A stretch of 12,972 bases of DNA from the NCBI GenBank assembly GCA_001794205.1, contig MGJJ01000003.1:1-12972 (forward strand), given 5' to 3'. Source of the stretch: Candidatus Yanofskybacteria bacterium RIFCSPHIGHO2_01_FULL_44_22 (GTDB lineage Bacteria > Patescibacteriota > Minisyncoccia > 2-02-FULL-40-12 > GWA2-44-9). Of the stretch, positions 1 through 6,627 are shown in pieces (the stretch's first letter is position 1; each line of letters opens with the position of its first letter). Below the pieces are notes generated by a model. The model did no database searches, was not told where the DNA came from, and saw only the letters and a list, made by a program, of their open reading frames with translations. The position numbers were made by a program, and so were the translations under genes.

Positions 1-849
1 TTGTCCGGCGAGAGGTTTTAACATGCCGGCAATCTCACCGATGGTGCCGATATTTGTAATGCCGTTTTTAAAAAATGTTGACGCCCCCAGAATGATTATG
101 AAAAAGGTGATTAAGTTGGAAAACATCATTCCGGCATAGACATCTTTATACATTGAACCAATCTCGTTTTTGATTAAGGTCTTGCTTCGCTGGTGATTGT
201 GAGCTTTTTCTTCTTCGGCTTCTTCAAGAGCTTGCCAGAAAAAAAGATAAGGCGAAATTGTCGTGCCGAAGAGAGCGATAATCATGGCAATGTATTCCCG
301 GCTCAAAATGAACTGCGGAATTATGGCTCTGTAAAAAATATGTTTCCAGTCAAGCTGAATTAAAAAAGCGGCGGCGACATACGAGAAAAGAACAACGGCG
401 ACCCATTTTAAATAATGAGCCAAAAAGCGGTAGGGGACGGTAATCGTAATTAAAATAATGACAACCGATATCAAGATTGCCAGAGTAAGATGAGAAATCG
501 GTATAACGAGGTTAATAGCGGCGGCCATTCCTGAAATATCGGCGCCGATATTGATGATATTGATGGAAACAATAAGCGTTGTGACGGCGATTAACATCCA
601 TGCCGGATAGTGCTTTTTCATGTTGCCGGCCAGTCCTTTGCCGGAAACGAGTCCGATTCTGCCGGCCATTCTTTGAAGGATTACCATAAAGGGCAAGGTG
701 GCAATGGCGGTCCACAGAGCCGCCAAACCGAATTTGGCTCCCGCCAAAGAGTAAACAACAATGCTTGACGGGTCATCATCCGATGCGCCGGTAATCAATC
801 CCGGCCCCAGCGATTTCCAGAAAGTTTTAAGTTTTTGCAAGATTGGCAT
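1..849 (-). CDS. Nramp-superfamily divalent metal transporter (partial, C-terminus beyond left edge)
   Basis: Integral membrane carrier of the Nramp/SLC11 superfamily, expected to take up divalent cations across the cytoplasmic membrane. The frame stays open from an ATG at 849 to position 1, giving 283 residues of a family that is usually 400-430, so about two thirds is present. The N-terminus reads GPGLITGASDDDPSSI (residues 15-30), the TM1 metal-site region, and several strongly hydrophobic helices follow. The TM6 site reads GTTISPYLFFWQ with Ser near residue 199, where classical Nramp proteins have MPHN; the TM1 Asn of DPGN is also Ser. The TM1 Asp (D26) is kept. This places it among Nramp-like proteins with a non-classical site, so the ion (Mn, Fe, Mg or other) cannot be assigned. 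An extended -10 box six bases upstream supports this start. The family call is firm; the substrate is open. Confidence 0.85.
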   Translation of the reverse strand, partial: MPILQKLKTFWKSLGPGLITGASDDDPSSIVVYSLAGAKFGLAALWTAIATLPFMVILQRMAGRIGLVSGKGLAGNMKKHYPAWMLIAVTTLIVSINIINIGADISGMAAAINLVIPISHLTLAILISVVIILITITVPYRFLAHYLKWVAVVLFSYVAAAFLIQLDWKHIFYRAIIPQFILSREYIAMIIALFGTTISPYLFFWQALEEAEEEKAHNHQRSKTLIKNEIGSMYKDVYAGMMFSNLITFFIIILGASTFFKNGITNIGTIGEIAGMLKPLAGQ

Positions 850-855
850 AAACTA

Positions 856-864
856 ATGTTAGCA
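856..864 (-). promoter_or_regulatory. Extended -10 promoter element for the Nramp gene
   Basis: Read on the minus strand, TGcTAACAT is an extended -10 box whose last base lies 6 nt before the ATG at 849. The predicted transcription start therefore falls on the start codon. No convincing -35 is present, which is acceptable for a TGn-type promoter. No Shine-Dalgarno precedes the ATG. Confidence 0.5.
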
Positions 865-906
865 TATTTTAAATCCATTTCAGAAACATAGGCAGTCCCC
901 AGAGGG

Positions 907-946
907 TCTCTCCAGGCAAGGCCTGTCCAGGCCTTGCCTGGAGAGA
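907..946. repeat. REP-like palindrome, left of the RAYT gene
   Basis: Perfect inverted repeat with 19-base arms (907-925 and 928-946) and a 2-nt centre (TC). The arm core is TCCAGGCAAGGCCTG. The same core recurs at 1647-1678 on the other side of the transposase gene, matching the arrangement in which RAYT enzymes sit beside the REP palindromes they recognise. The right arm also contains TTGCCT (934-939), a possible -35 for the transposase. Confidence 0.9.
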
Positions 947-962
947 ATAACTTTGGTAAGAT
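934..962 (+). promoter_or_regulatory. Candidate promoter of the RAYT gene
   Basis: TTGCCT (934-939, inside the palindrome arm), 17 nt, then TAAGAT (957-962) preceded by TGG, giving a TGn extended -10. The -10 ends 6 nt before the ATG at 969, the same spacing seen for other genes here. Both hexamers are imperfect, so this is a moderate call. Confidence 0.4.
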
Positions 963-968
963 CAAAAA

Positions 969-1616
969 ATGTCATTACGAAAAATTTCTTTTGCCGTCGG
1001 CGAGTACTACCATATTTATAATCGTGGCAACAGCAAACAAATCATCTTTCACGATTCAGATGATTACCATCGTTTTCTAAAACTGATGTTTCTTTCAAAC
1101 GGGAAAGAAAATTTTAAAATGTGTTCTGTTGGGAACGAAATTTATAATTTTGATCGCGGAGAACAGTCTGTTGATATCGGCGCCTATTGCTTAATGCCTA
1201 ATCATTTTCATATTCTGTTGACCCAAACAAATAGCGGTGATGTAAGCAAATTCATGCACAAGTTAACGACTGGATATTCAATGTATTACAATAATAAGTA
1301 CGAACGCACCGGCGCACTATTTGAAGGAAAATTTAAGTCAGAGCATGCAAATAACGATCGCTATCTTAAATATTTATTTTCCTATATACATTTGAATCCC
1401 GTGAAACTTATTGATGCCAATTGGAAAGAAGTGGGGATTAAGGATAAGGGAAAAACTATTAAATTTCTTGAACAATTTATATATTCAAGTTTCCAAGATT
1501 ATTTAGGAGTTAAACGACAACAAAAGGTAATTCTTACTACAAGGGAATTCCCGAATTATTTTTCAAAGCCGGACCAATTTAGAAACGAGATTTTTGACTG
1601 GTTAAGCTACAAATAA
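969..1616 (+). CDS. REP-associated tyrosine transposase (RAYT, Y1/HUH superfamily)
   Basis: Single-strand DNA transposase/endonuclease of the IS200-like Y1 superfamily, TnpA-REP branch, 215 residues. The N-terminus has YYHIYNRGN (13-21). The metal-binding HUH motif is in MPNHFHILL (H79, H81). GALFEGKFKS (115-124) is a typical RAYT segment. Y139 in SYIHLNPVK is the likely catalytic tyrosine, by analogy with the family's YIxxNPV block. RAYTs nick at REP palindromes and are usually single-copy and domesticated, not self-spreading insertion sequences. This gene is flanked by two copies of one palindrome, only 22 and 30 bases away, which supports a cognate enzyme-substrate pair. The reading looks visibly more AT-rich than the neighbouring metabolic genes, consistent with separate origin. 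All key residues are intact, so it may be active. Confidence 0.9.
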   Translation: MSLRKISFAVGEYYHIYNRGNSKQIIFHDSDDYHRFLKLMFLSNGKENFKMCSVGNEIYNFDRGEQSVDIGAYCLMPNHFHILLTQTNSGDVSKFMHKLTTGYSMYYNNKYERTGALFEGKFKSEHANNDRYLKYLFSYIHLNPVKLIDANWKEVGIKDKGKTIKFLEQFIYSSFQDYLGVKRQQKVILTTREFPNYFSKPDQFRNEIFDWLSYK

Positions 1617-1628
1617 TTTCTATCTCTT

Positions 1629-1648
1629 CCGGGCATTCCCGGGCATTC
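1629..1648. repeat. Tandem 10-bp direct repeat beside the right palindrome
   Basis: CCGGGCATTC occurs twice head to tail (1629-1638 and 1639-1648) and runs into the left arm of the palindrome at 1647. It may mark the edge of the RAYT-associated unit or simple slippage. No equivalent is seen at the left palindrome. Confidence 0.7.
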
Positions 1649-1678
1649 CAGGCAAGGCCTGTCCAGGCCTTGCCTGGA
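1647..1678. repeat. REP-like palindrome, right of the RAYT gene
   Basis: Inverted repeat with 15-base perfect arms (1647-1661 and 1664-1678) and the same TC centre as the copy at 907-946. Together with that copy it brackets the transposase gene. It ends 14 bases before the CIRCE operator of the heat-shock operon. There is no T-run after it on either strand, so it is unlikely to be a simple intrinsic terminator. Confidence 0.9.
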
Positions 1679-1692
1679 GAGATGGCATAAAA

Positions 1693-1719
1693 TTAGCACT
1701 GTTGACATGAGAGTGCTAA
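1693..1719 (+). promoter_or_regulatory. CIRCE operator (HrcA binding site)
   Basis: TTAGCACTG - 9 nt - GAGTGCTAA matches the CIRCE consensus TTAGCACTC-N9-GAGTGCTAA in 17 of 18 arm bases; the one change is the last base of the left arm (C to G). Its position just before hrcA-grpE-dnaK indicates classical autorepression by HrcA, relieved on heat or misfolding stress. The spacer contains TTGACA, so the operator overlaps the -35 box and a bound repressor would block RNA polymerase. Confidence 0.95.
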
Positions 1720-1731
1720 TTTTGATAGAAT
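1702..1731 (+). promoter_or_regulatory. Heat-shock operon promoter, embedded in CIRCE
   Basis: TTGACA (1702-1707), 18 nt, TAGAAT (1726-1731). The -35 is a perfect consensus inside the CIRCE spacer. The -10 ends 6 nt before the hrcA ATG at 1738, so the mRNA is predicted to begin at or within a base or two of the start codon. No room exists for a Shine-Dalgarno. Confidence 0.75.
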
Positions 1732-1737
1732 GCCTTT

Positions 1738-2478
1738 ATGTTTACTTTGAGGCAGGCCAAGGTGCTTGCGGAAATCATTTCCAAACACATCAAAACCGCG
1801 GAGCCGGTAAGTTCAAAATTGCTTGCAAAATCAAGAGTTTTTAAGGTAAGCTCTGCTACCTTGAGAAATGAAATGAACGGCCTTGAAGAACTTGGCTATC
1901 TGGTCCAGCTCCATACTTCCGGCGGAAGAGTTCCAACCGACAAGGCCTATCGTTTTTATGTTGATAATCTGGTTGCCCAATCCTGTTTTGATATTGCCGA
2001 CGGCGCAAAAAAAAGAATCCGTTCCGCTATCGCAAACGGGGGCAACGACCCGAAAGAAATAAACAAAACTATTGCCAAAACTATTTCTGACCTGTCAGAC
2101 CATCTTATTTTTTCCAATATTTTTGAAAGCGGTGATTGTTTCAAGGTCGGCCTTTCCAGTTTGATGGAGTTCCCTGAATTCCGCGAATTTGATCGAATGT
2201 TTCAGCTCACAAGTTTTTTTGACCATTTTGAAACGCTGTTTGACAGAATGGAAAAGGATTTTTTCGGGAGGCAAGATTTTGCTCCGAATGTTTTTATCGG
2301 CCGCGAAAATCCGATGGGGGGAATGAAAGACGAAGCGGTAATAACGGTAAAATATAGTCTGCCTCGTCAGCATTTGGGGTCAATGACTTTGGTGGGTCCG
2401 ACGAGGATGGATTATGAAAAAAATATCGGTTTGGTCAAATACGCCGCCGATGAATTAAATAGAATATTTTCAACATGA
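1738..2478 (+). CDS. hrcA: Heat-inducible transcription repressor HrcA
   Basis: Represses chaperone operons by binding CIRCE. The first 80 residues form the winged-helix domain: TLRQAKVLAEIISKHIK, SSATLRNEMNGLEELGYL (recognition region), then TSGGRVPTDKAYRFYVD. The C-terminal GAF-like domain ends with ENPMGGMKDEAVITVKYS and GPTRMDYEKNIGLVKYAADEL, the family's last conserved block. At 246 residues it is about 100 shorter than common HrcA proteins (about 340); the missing part lies in the middle, where the inserted dimerisation region normally is. It is first in the operon and directly follows its own CIRCE site, so it is autoregulated. Its TGA stop overlaps the grpE start (ATGA), implying coupled translation. 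The start at 1738 is supported by the promoter spacing and by alignment to the family N-terminus. Confidence 0.95.
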   Translation: MFTLRQAKVLAEIISKHIKTAEPVSSKLLAKSRVFKVSSATLRNEMNGLEELGYLVQLHTSGGRVPTDKAYRFYVDNLVAQSCFDIADGAKKRIRSAIANGGNDPKEINKTIAKTISDLSDHLIFSNIFESGDCFKVGLSSLMEFPEFREFDRMFQLTSFFDHFETLFDRMEKDFFGRQDFAPNVFIGRENPMGGMKDEAVITVKYSLPRQHLGSMTLVGPTRMDYEKNIGLVKYAADELNRIFST

Positions 2479-3008
2479 ACAAAGAAAATCAAAACAATAA
2501 AACCGATGCTAATCAACAAATAGACGCGAATACCACGAAAGAGCAAACGCAAGACGAACTGGAAACTTGCAAGAAACTATCTAACGAATATCTGAACAAT
2601 TGGAAGAAGGAAAGAGCCGATTTTATAAATTACAAAAAAGACGAAGCGAAAAGGATGGAAACATTTGTAGGATTTGCGAATGAAGGCCTGATACTGGAAT
2701 TTCTGGACATAATCGACAATCTGGATCTTGCCGCAAAGCATGAAGCCAGCGCGGAAAGCATAAAACAAATTATTAAAAAGACAGAGGGAGTGCTTAAAAA
2801 ATACGATGTTGAAAGAATAAAAACAGACAGAGCGTTTAATCCGGAATTGCATGAAGCGGTAAGCACGACAGAGTTCCTTGACCCGCTAAAGCAGGGCCAG
2901 GAGACCACTCCGAGAGAAGACGGCGGAGAAAAAATAGAAGAAGTAAGGGCCGGTTATACGATGCATGGCAAAGTCATCCGGCCGGCAAGAGTAAAAATCG
3001 TAAAATAA
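2475..3008 (+). CDS. grpE: Nucleotide exchange factor GrpE
   Basis: Dimeric cytoplasmic exchange factor that releases ADP from DnaK. The 177 residues are in the family's usual range. Residues 1-25 are a polar, disordered-looking tail; a long helical segment follows (ELETCKKLSNEYLNNWKKERADF onward, about 28-110), containing the conserved YKKDEAKRME and FLDIIDNLDLA stretches. The C-terminal beta domain has FNPELHEAVSTTEF and IEEVRAGYTMHGKVIRPARVKIVK, matching the family signature closely. It overlaps hrcA by 4 bp and is followed by a 91-bp structured gap before dnaK. No Shine-Dalgarno is visible, so translation is probably coupled to hrcA. Confidence 0.96.
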   Translation: MNKENQNNKTDANQQIDANTTKEQTQDELETCKKLSNEYLNNWKKERADFINYKKDEAKRMETFVGFANEGLILEFLDIIDNLDLAAKHEASAESIKQIIKKTEGVLKKYDVERIKTDRAFNPELHEAVSTTEFLDPLKQGQETTPREDGGEKIEEVRAGYTMHGKVIRPARVKIVK

Positions 3009-3014
3009 ATAAAC

Positions 3015-3090
3015 CGACGCTAATACCCGAATGGACACGAATGACCCGAATAATACTCGTAAATTCGAGTGAATTCGTAAATTGGCGTCG
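3015..3090. repeat. Nested palindromic element between grpE and dnaK
   Basis: The gap before dnaK is built of nested inverted repeats. Outer arms CGACGCTAAT (3015-3024) and ATTGGCGTCG (3081-3090) pair over 10 bp with one G-T. Inside are three CGAAT words (3028, 3038, 3047) and two ATTCG words (3063, 3073) at 9-10 base spacing, and a central ACTCG/CGAGT hairpin (3055-3059/3066-3070). The whole could fold into one long stem in the operon mRNA, ending 9 nt before the dnaK ATG. It could be a dispersed repeat unit or an RNA processing or translation-control structure. Confidence 0.75.
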
Positions 3091-3099
3091 CGTCAAACC

Positions 3100-4998
3100 A
3101 TGTCAAAGATATTGGGAATTGATTTAGGAACAACTAATTCGGCGATGGCGGTGGTGGAAATCGGCCAGCCGAGAATTTTGGAGAACAAAGAGGGGATGCG
3201 CACTACTCCTTCGGTCGTGGCAATCGGCAAGAACGGCGAGAGATATGTTGGTGTAACGGCCAAGCGGCAAGCGGTGACCAATCCCTCAAATACCATATTT
3301 TCTGTGAAGCGGCTTATCGGCCGCAGATTTTCCGATAAAGAAGTCCAGCATGACAAGGGCTTATTGCCTTATGAAATAAAAGCCGGCGCCCATGACGATG
3401 TTGAGGTAAAAATGGGCGACCCTTCGGCGGGCTCAGGGCAGGCTAAATACTACAAACCGGCGGAAATATCGGCGATGGTTTTGCAAAAATTGAAAACCGA
3501 CGCCGAAGACAAGCTGGGAGAAAAAATTACCGAAGCGATAATCACCGTGCCGGCATATTTTGACGATGCCCAAAGAAAAGCGACCAAAGACGCCGGAGAA
3601 ATTGCGGGACTTACCGTTAAAAGAGTAATCAACGAGCCGACGGCGGCTGCTTTGGCTTACGGACTCAACAAAAAGAAAGACGAGAAAATCGTTGTGTATG
3701 ATTTTGGAGGCGGAACTTTTGACATTTCAGTTTTGGAAATTGGCGATGATACCATTGAAGTAAAAGGAACCGGCGGCGATACTCACCTTGGCGGAGACGA
3801 TATTGACCAGAGAATTATCAAATATTTAATTGACGAATTTAAAAAAGACCAAGGCGTGGATGTTTCCAAAGACCAATTTGCCGTCCAACGGCTGAAAGAT
3901 GCCGCCGAAAAAGCGAAGCACGAACTTTCAAGCACGCTTTCCACCGAAGTAAATATTCCGTTTCTTACCGCCGATGCTTCCGGTCCGAAACATTTCAGCT
4001 TGTCGTTTACGAGAACAAAACTTGAAGAACTTGTCCGAGAATTGGTTGACCGCTCAATCAAATTAACCAAAGAAACAATAGAACAAACCGGATTCAAAAT
4101 ATCCGACATCAATGAAGTGATACTTGTCGGCGGACAGACCAGGATGCCCCTTATTATTGAAGAAGTTAAAAAGTTATTCGGCAAAGAACCCCACAAGGAT
4201 ATCAATCCCGACGAAGTGGTCGCGCTCGGCGCGGCCGTCCAGGGCGGAATAATGCAAGGGGAAATCCGAGATGTGCTTTTACTGGACGTCACGCCTTTGT
4301 CTTTAGGCATTGAAACTTTGGGCGAAGTATTTACGAAAATAATAGAAAAAAATACGACTGTGCCGGTTTCAAAAAGCCAAGTTTTTTCCACCGCGGCCGA
4401 CAATCAGCCCTCGGTTGAAATTCATATTTTGCAGGGTGAACGGCCTATGGCCCACGACAACAAGACGCTTGGCAAGTTTATTCTGGACAGCATTCCGCCG
4501 GCCCCTCGCGGCATTCCCCAAATTGAAGTTTCCTTTGACATAGACGCCAACGGGATTTTGAATGTAAAGGCAAAAGACAGGGCAACGGGCAAAGAGCAAT
4601 CTGTCAGAATTGAGGGTTCGTCAGGCCTGACTGAAAATGAAAAACAAAAAATGACGGCTGACGCCGAAAAATATGCCGTCGAGGACGCCAAAAAGAAAGA
4701 ATCGGCCGAAGCCCGCAATTTGGGTGAAACACTTATCTACACCGCAGAGAAGATGATAAAAGAAAATGATGCTAAAATAAAAGAGGAGGATAAGGAAGAG
4801 CTCAAAACTAAAAGCGAAAAGCTCAAAACCGAATTGAAGTCCGACAATCTGGAAGAAATAAAGAAAGCGACGGAAGAACTGTCAAAGTCCGCCCAGAAAA
4901 TCGGAAGCGCGCTCTATGCGCAAAATAAAGGTCAAGAAAAAAAACCCGAACCGCAGGAATCGTCGGAAAAACCGGAGCAGCAGGAAAAACAAAAATAA
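3100..4998 (+). CDS. dnaK: Molecular chaperone DnaK (Hsp70)
   Basis: ATP-driven chaperone working with DnaJ and GrpE in the cytoplasm. I place the start at ATG 3100 (MSKILGIDLGTTNSA, 632 residues), because an upstream in-frame TTG at 3082 lies in the repeat element and would add six non-conserved residues. The nucleotide-binding domain has IDLGTTNS (phosphate 1), VYDFGGGTFDISVLE (phosphate 2) and VGGQTRMP (adenosine). The linker DVLLLDVTPLSLGIE begins at D391. The substrate-binding domain has GERPMAHDNKTLGKF and FDIDANGILNVKAKD, followed by a helical lid and a polar Q/E/K-rich tail without a recognisable EEVD-like end. Residues 108-115 (PSAGSGQA) are an inserted octapeptide encoded by a 24-bp repeat. 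The TAA stop is immediately followed by the next gene's ATG. Confidence 0.97.
   Translation: MSKILGIDLGTTNSAMAVVEIGQPRILENKEGMRTTPSVVAIGKNGERYVGVTAKRQAVTNPSNTIFSVKRLIGRRFSDKEVQHDKGLLPYEIKAGAHDDVEVKMGDPSAGSGQAKYYKPAEISAMVLQKLKTDAEDKLGEKITEAIITVPAYFDDAQRKATKDAGEIAGLTVKRVINEPTAAALAYGLNKKKDEKIVVYDFGGGTFDISVLEIGDDTIEVKGTGGDTHLGGDDIDQRIIKYLIDEFKKDQGVDVSKDQFAVQRLKDAAEKAKHELSSTLSTEVNIPFLTADASGPKHFSLSFTRTKLEELVRELVDRSIKLTKETIEQTGFKISDINEVILVGGQTRMPLIIEEVKKLFGKEPHKDINPDEVVALGAAVQGGIMQGEIRDVLLLDVTPLSLGIETLGEVFTKIIEKNTTVPVSKSQVFSTAADNQPSVEIHILQGERPMAHDNKTLGKFILDSIPPAPRGIPQIEVSFDIDANGILNVKAKDRATGKEQSVRIEGSSGLTENEKQKMTADAEKYAVEDAKKKESAEARNLGETLIYTAEKMIKENDAKIKEEDKEELKTKSEKLKTELKSDNLEEIKKATEELSKSAQKIGSALYAQNKGQEKKPEPQESSEKPEQQEKQK
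3421..3444. repeat. 24-bp in-frame insertion element in dnaK (encodes PSAGSGQA)
   Basis: Exactly eight codons, CCTTCGGCGGGCTCAGGGCA plus GGCT, sit between D107 and K116 of DnaK. They fall in the loop before the conserved KPAEISAMVLQKLK block, where Hsp70s align without them. The word is GC-rich against its surroundings and resembles the dispersed CCTTCG...GCTCAGG repeats known from environmental genomes. It keeps the frame, so DnaK stays intact. The insertion is inferred from alignment memory, not computed. Confidence 0.7.
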
Positions 4999-5808
4999 AT
5001 GTCAAAATTATATAAATTCATTTCCTGGGAAGCGGCAATTGTAATCTTGTCGCTTTTGTTCTGGGGAGGGTTTGCCCGTTTGGTCGGCCAATTATCCGCC
5101 GGTTTCGGCGGAATGCCGTTTTCTTTTGAAGCGGTCGCCCTGCCAGCTGTTTTCTTCTTGAGTCTTGCCTCGTTGCTGGGTCTTGGAATTTTATTTTTCG
5201 GAACTTTGTTTCAAACGCTGTCGAGCGGAGCGCTGGCCGGAGCCGTATTTCTTTTGTCAAGCGGTTTTACGGATTTCAATCTTGCGGCTGTCGGAATTCT
5301 GATTTTATGCCTGTTATATTCCCGCCTAAGCGTCACTTCCGAATCAAGGGAAAGAATTAAAATAAACGCCAGGATAATTTTAAGCCGAGGTCTGACCCCG
5401 ATTTTTATCGGTTTGCTGGTGATGGTTTCATTTGTCATTTATGAGAACCCGGGTGTTCAAGCGCTTGAAAAGGCTAATAAAATACCTCCAAGCGGAGAGA
5501 AAATCGTCAGTTCCGTCATAACTAATTTTATCGGCGGACAAATCGAAGGAAACCCGCGGGAAAAGCAGGCCATCATAAAAGAAATAACCAGGCAAACAAT
5601 GAATCAATTAAACTCGCTTGCCGCTCCGTATTTGAAATATGCGCCGCCGGTTTTAACGGCCTCCCTATTTTTGATTATTTGGGGGGTTCACGAAATATTC
5701 GTCTGGCTTAGCATTTTAATCGGCTCGCTTTTATTTTTTGCGCTGAAAAAGGCGGGATTTGTGAAAATTGAAGAAAGAGACGCGAAAGCGGAAACATTGA
5801 TATTGTAA
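4999..5808 (+). CDS. Uncharacterised multi-pass membrane protein in the heat-shock operon
   Basis: I do not recognise a named family. The 269 residues show about six hydrophobic segments (near 10-29, 44-68, 76-109 as one or two helices, 133-149, 216-235 and 236-250). A soluble loop of roughly 65 residues (150-214) contains IPPSGEKIVSSVITNFIGGQ and many charged residues, and the short C-terminal tail is charged (KIEERDAKAE). The ATG directly abuts the dnaK stop codon and dnaJ starts 21 bases downstream, so it is almost certainly co-transcribed with and stoichiometrically tied to the chaperones under CIRCE control. Position suggests a role in membrane stress or in recruiting DnaK/DnaJ to the membrane, but that is inference only. 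No catalytic motif is seen. Confidence 0.8.
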   Translation: MSKLYKFISWEAAIVILSLLFWGGFARLVGQLSAGFGGMPFSFEAVALPAVFFLSLASLLGLGILFFGTLFQTLSSGALAGAVFLLSSGFTDFNLAAVGILILCLLYSRLSVTSESRERIKINARIILSRGLTPIFIGLLVMVSFVIYENPGVQALEKANKIPPSGEKIVSSVITNFIGGQIEGNPREKQAIIKEITRQTMNQLNSLAAPYLKYAPPVLTASLFLIIWGVHEIFVWLSILIGSLLFFALKKAGFVKIEERDAKAETLIL

Positions 5809-5829
5809 TAAGTGGATTAGCATTATTTT

Positions 5830-6627
5830 ATGTCCAACAGAGATTATTACACAATTTTAGGAGTACCGAGAACGGCCTCGCAGGATGAAATAAAAAAGGC
5901 TTACAGAAAATTGGCCCACGAACATCATCCTGACAAAAGGGGCGGCGATGAAGGAAAATTCAAGGAATTAAACGAGGCCTATCAAGCGCTTTCCGACCCG
6001 CAAAAGAGAACGAATTACGACAATTTTGGATTTGCTTATAACGAAGGCGGCTTCCAGGGTGATTACGACTTCGGCCGAGGAGGTGGAGGATTTTGGGATT
6101 TGTTTGGCCGTTCAAGGAGCGGCGGCGCTGAAGATATTTTTGATATCTTTTCAGAAATGTTCGGCAACGGTGAAACTTGGCGCCAACCGCGGCACGAAGA
6201 TGAAAGCAGGGGAGAAAATATAATTTTAGAAGTGGCAGTCGGTAAAAACGATTTGGGAAAGACAAAATTTGTCGAGCTTGAAACTCGCGTTGCCTGCGGC
6301 GCTTGCGGCGGTAACGGCGTGGCCAAAGGTTACAAAATATCAGAATGCCGCGCTTGCGACGGAACCGGCCAGCTTAGACAAACCTCTCAAAACGGTTTTG
6401 GATATTTTTCAAGAATTACTGTTTGTCCGGAGTGCCGGGGAAAAGGCAAAATGCCGGAAAAAATATGTTTTGAATGCCGCGGTTCCGGTGCCGTGAAAGC
6501 AAAGAAAAAAATAGAAATTCGACTCCCTTCCTCATTGGAAAGCGGTTATTCTGTTGTGGTGCCGAAAGGCGGCAACGCCGGCAAGGGTGGTACGGGTGAT
6601 TTAGTGGTGATTATTAAAATTAAATGA
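5830..6627 (+). CDS. dnaJ: Truncated DnaJ co-chaperone (J domain, G/F, zinc finger, partial CTD)
   Basis: Stimulates the DnaK ATPase and delivers clients. The J domain is residues 1-67 with HPD at 33-35, followed by a glycine/phenylalanine-rich linker (70-113). Four CxxCxGxG zinc motifs are complete: C156-C159, C173-C176, C199-C202 and C213-C216. The zinc-flanking beta domain ends with the block LPSSLESGYSVVVPKGGNAGK followed by GDLVVIIKIK, where the protein stops at residue 265. Standard DnaJ (about 375 residues) continues with CTD II and a dimerisation helix; both are absent. The stop overlaps the next ATG, and no broken remnant of CTD II is visible downstream, so this looks like a real short form, not a recent frameshift. 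A weak TTGATA-15-TAGCAT sequence before the ATG could give a second promoter. Confidence 0.93.
   Translation: MSNRDYYTILGVPRTASQDEIKKAYRKLAHEHHPDKRGGDEGKFKELNEAYQALSDPQKRTNYDNFGFAYNEGGFQGDYDFGRGGGGFWDLFGRSRSGGAEDIFDIFSEMFGNGETWRQPRHEDESRGENIILEVAVGKNDLGKTKFVELETRVACGACGGNGVAKGYKISECRACDGTGQLRQTSQNGFGYFSRITVCPECRGKGKMPEKICFECRGSGAVKAKKKIEIRLPSSLESGYSVVVPKGGNAGKGGTGDLVVIIKIK

Noticed and set aside
907..946. Intrinsic terminator.
   Set aside because: A strong hairpin but no T-run on either side, and the nearest gene on each strand starts here, not ends; the paired copy near RAYT fits REP better.
3082..3099. Upstream TTG start for dnaK adding MASRQT.
   Set aside because: It falls in the palindromic element, and the ATG at 3100 gives the standard DnaK N-terminus MSKILGIDLGTTNS.
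3783..4403. A 206-codon open frame antisense to dnaK.
   Set aside because: Ser/Thr-rich product with no recognisable motif, lying wholly inside the strongly conserved dnaK gene; it is a shadow of dnaK codon use.
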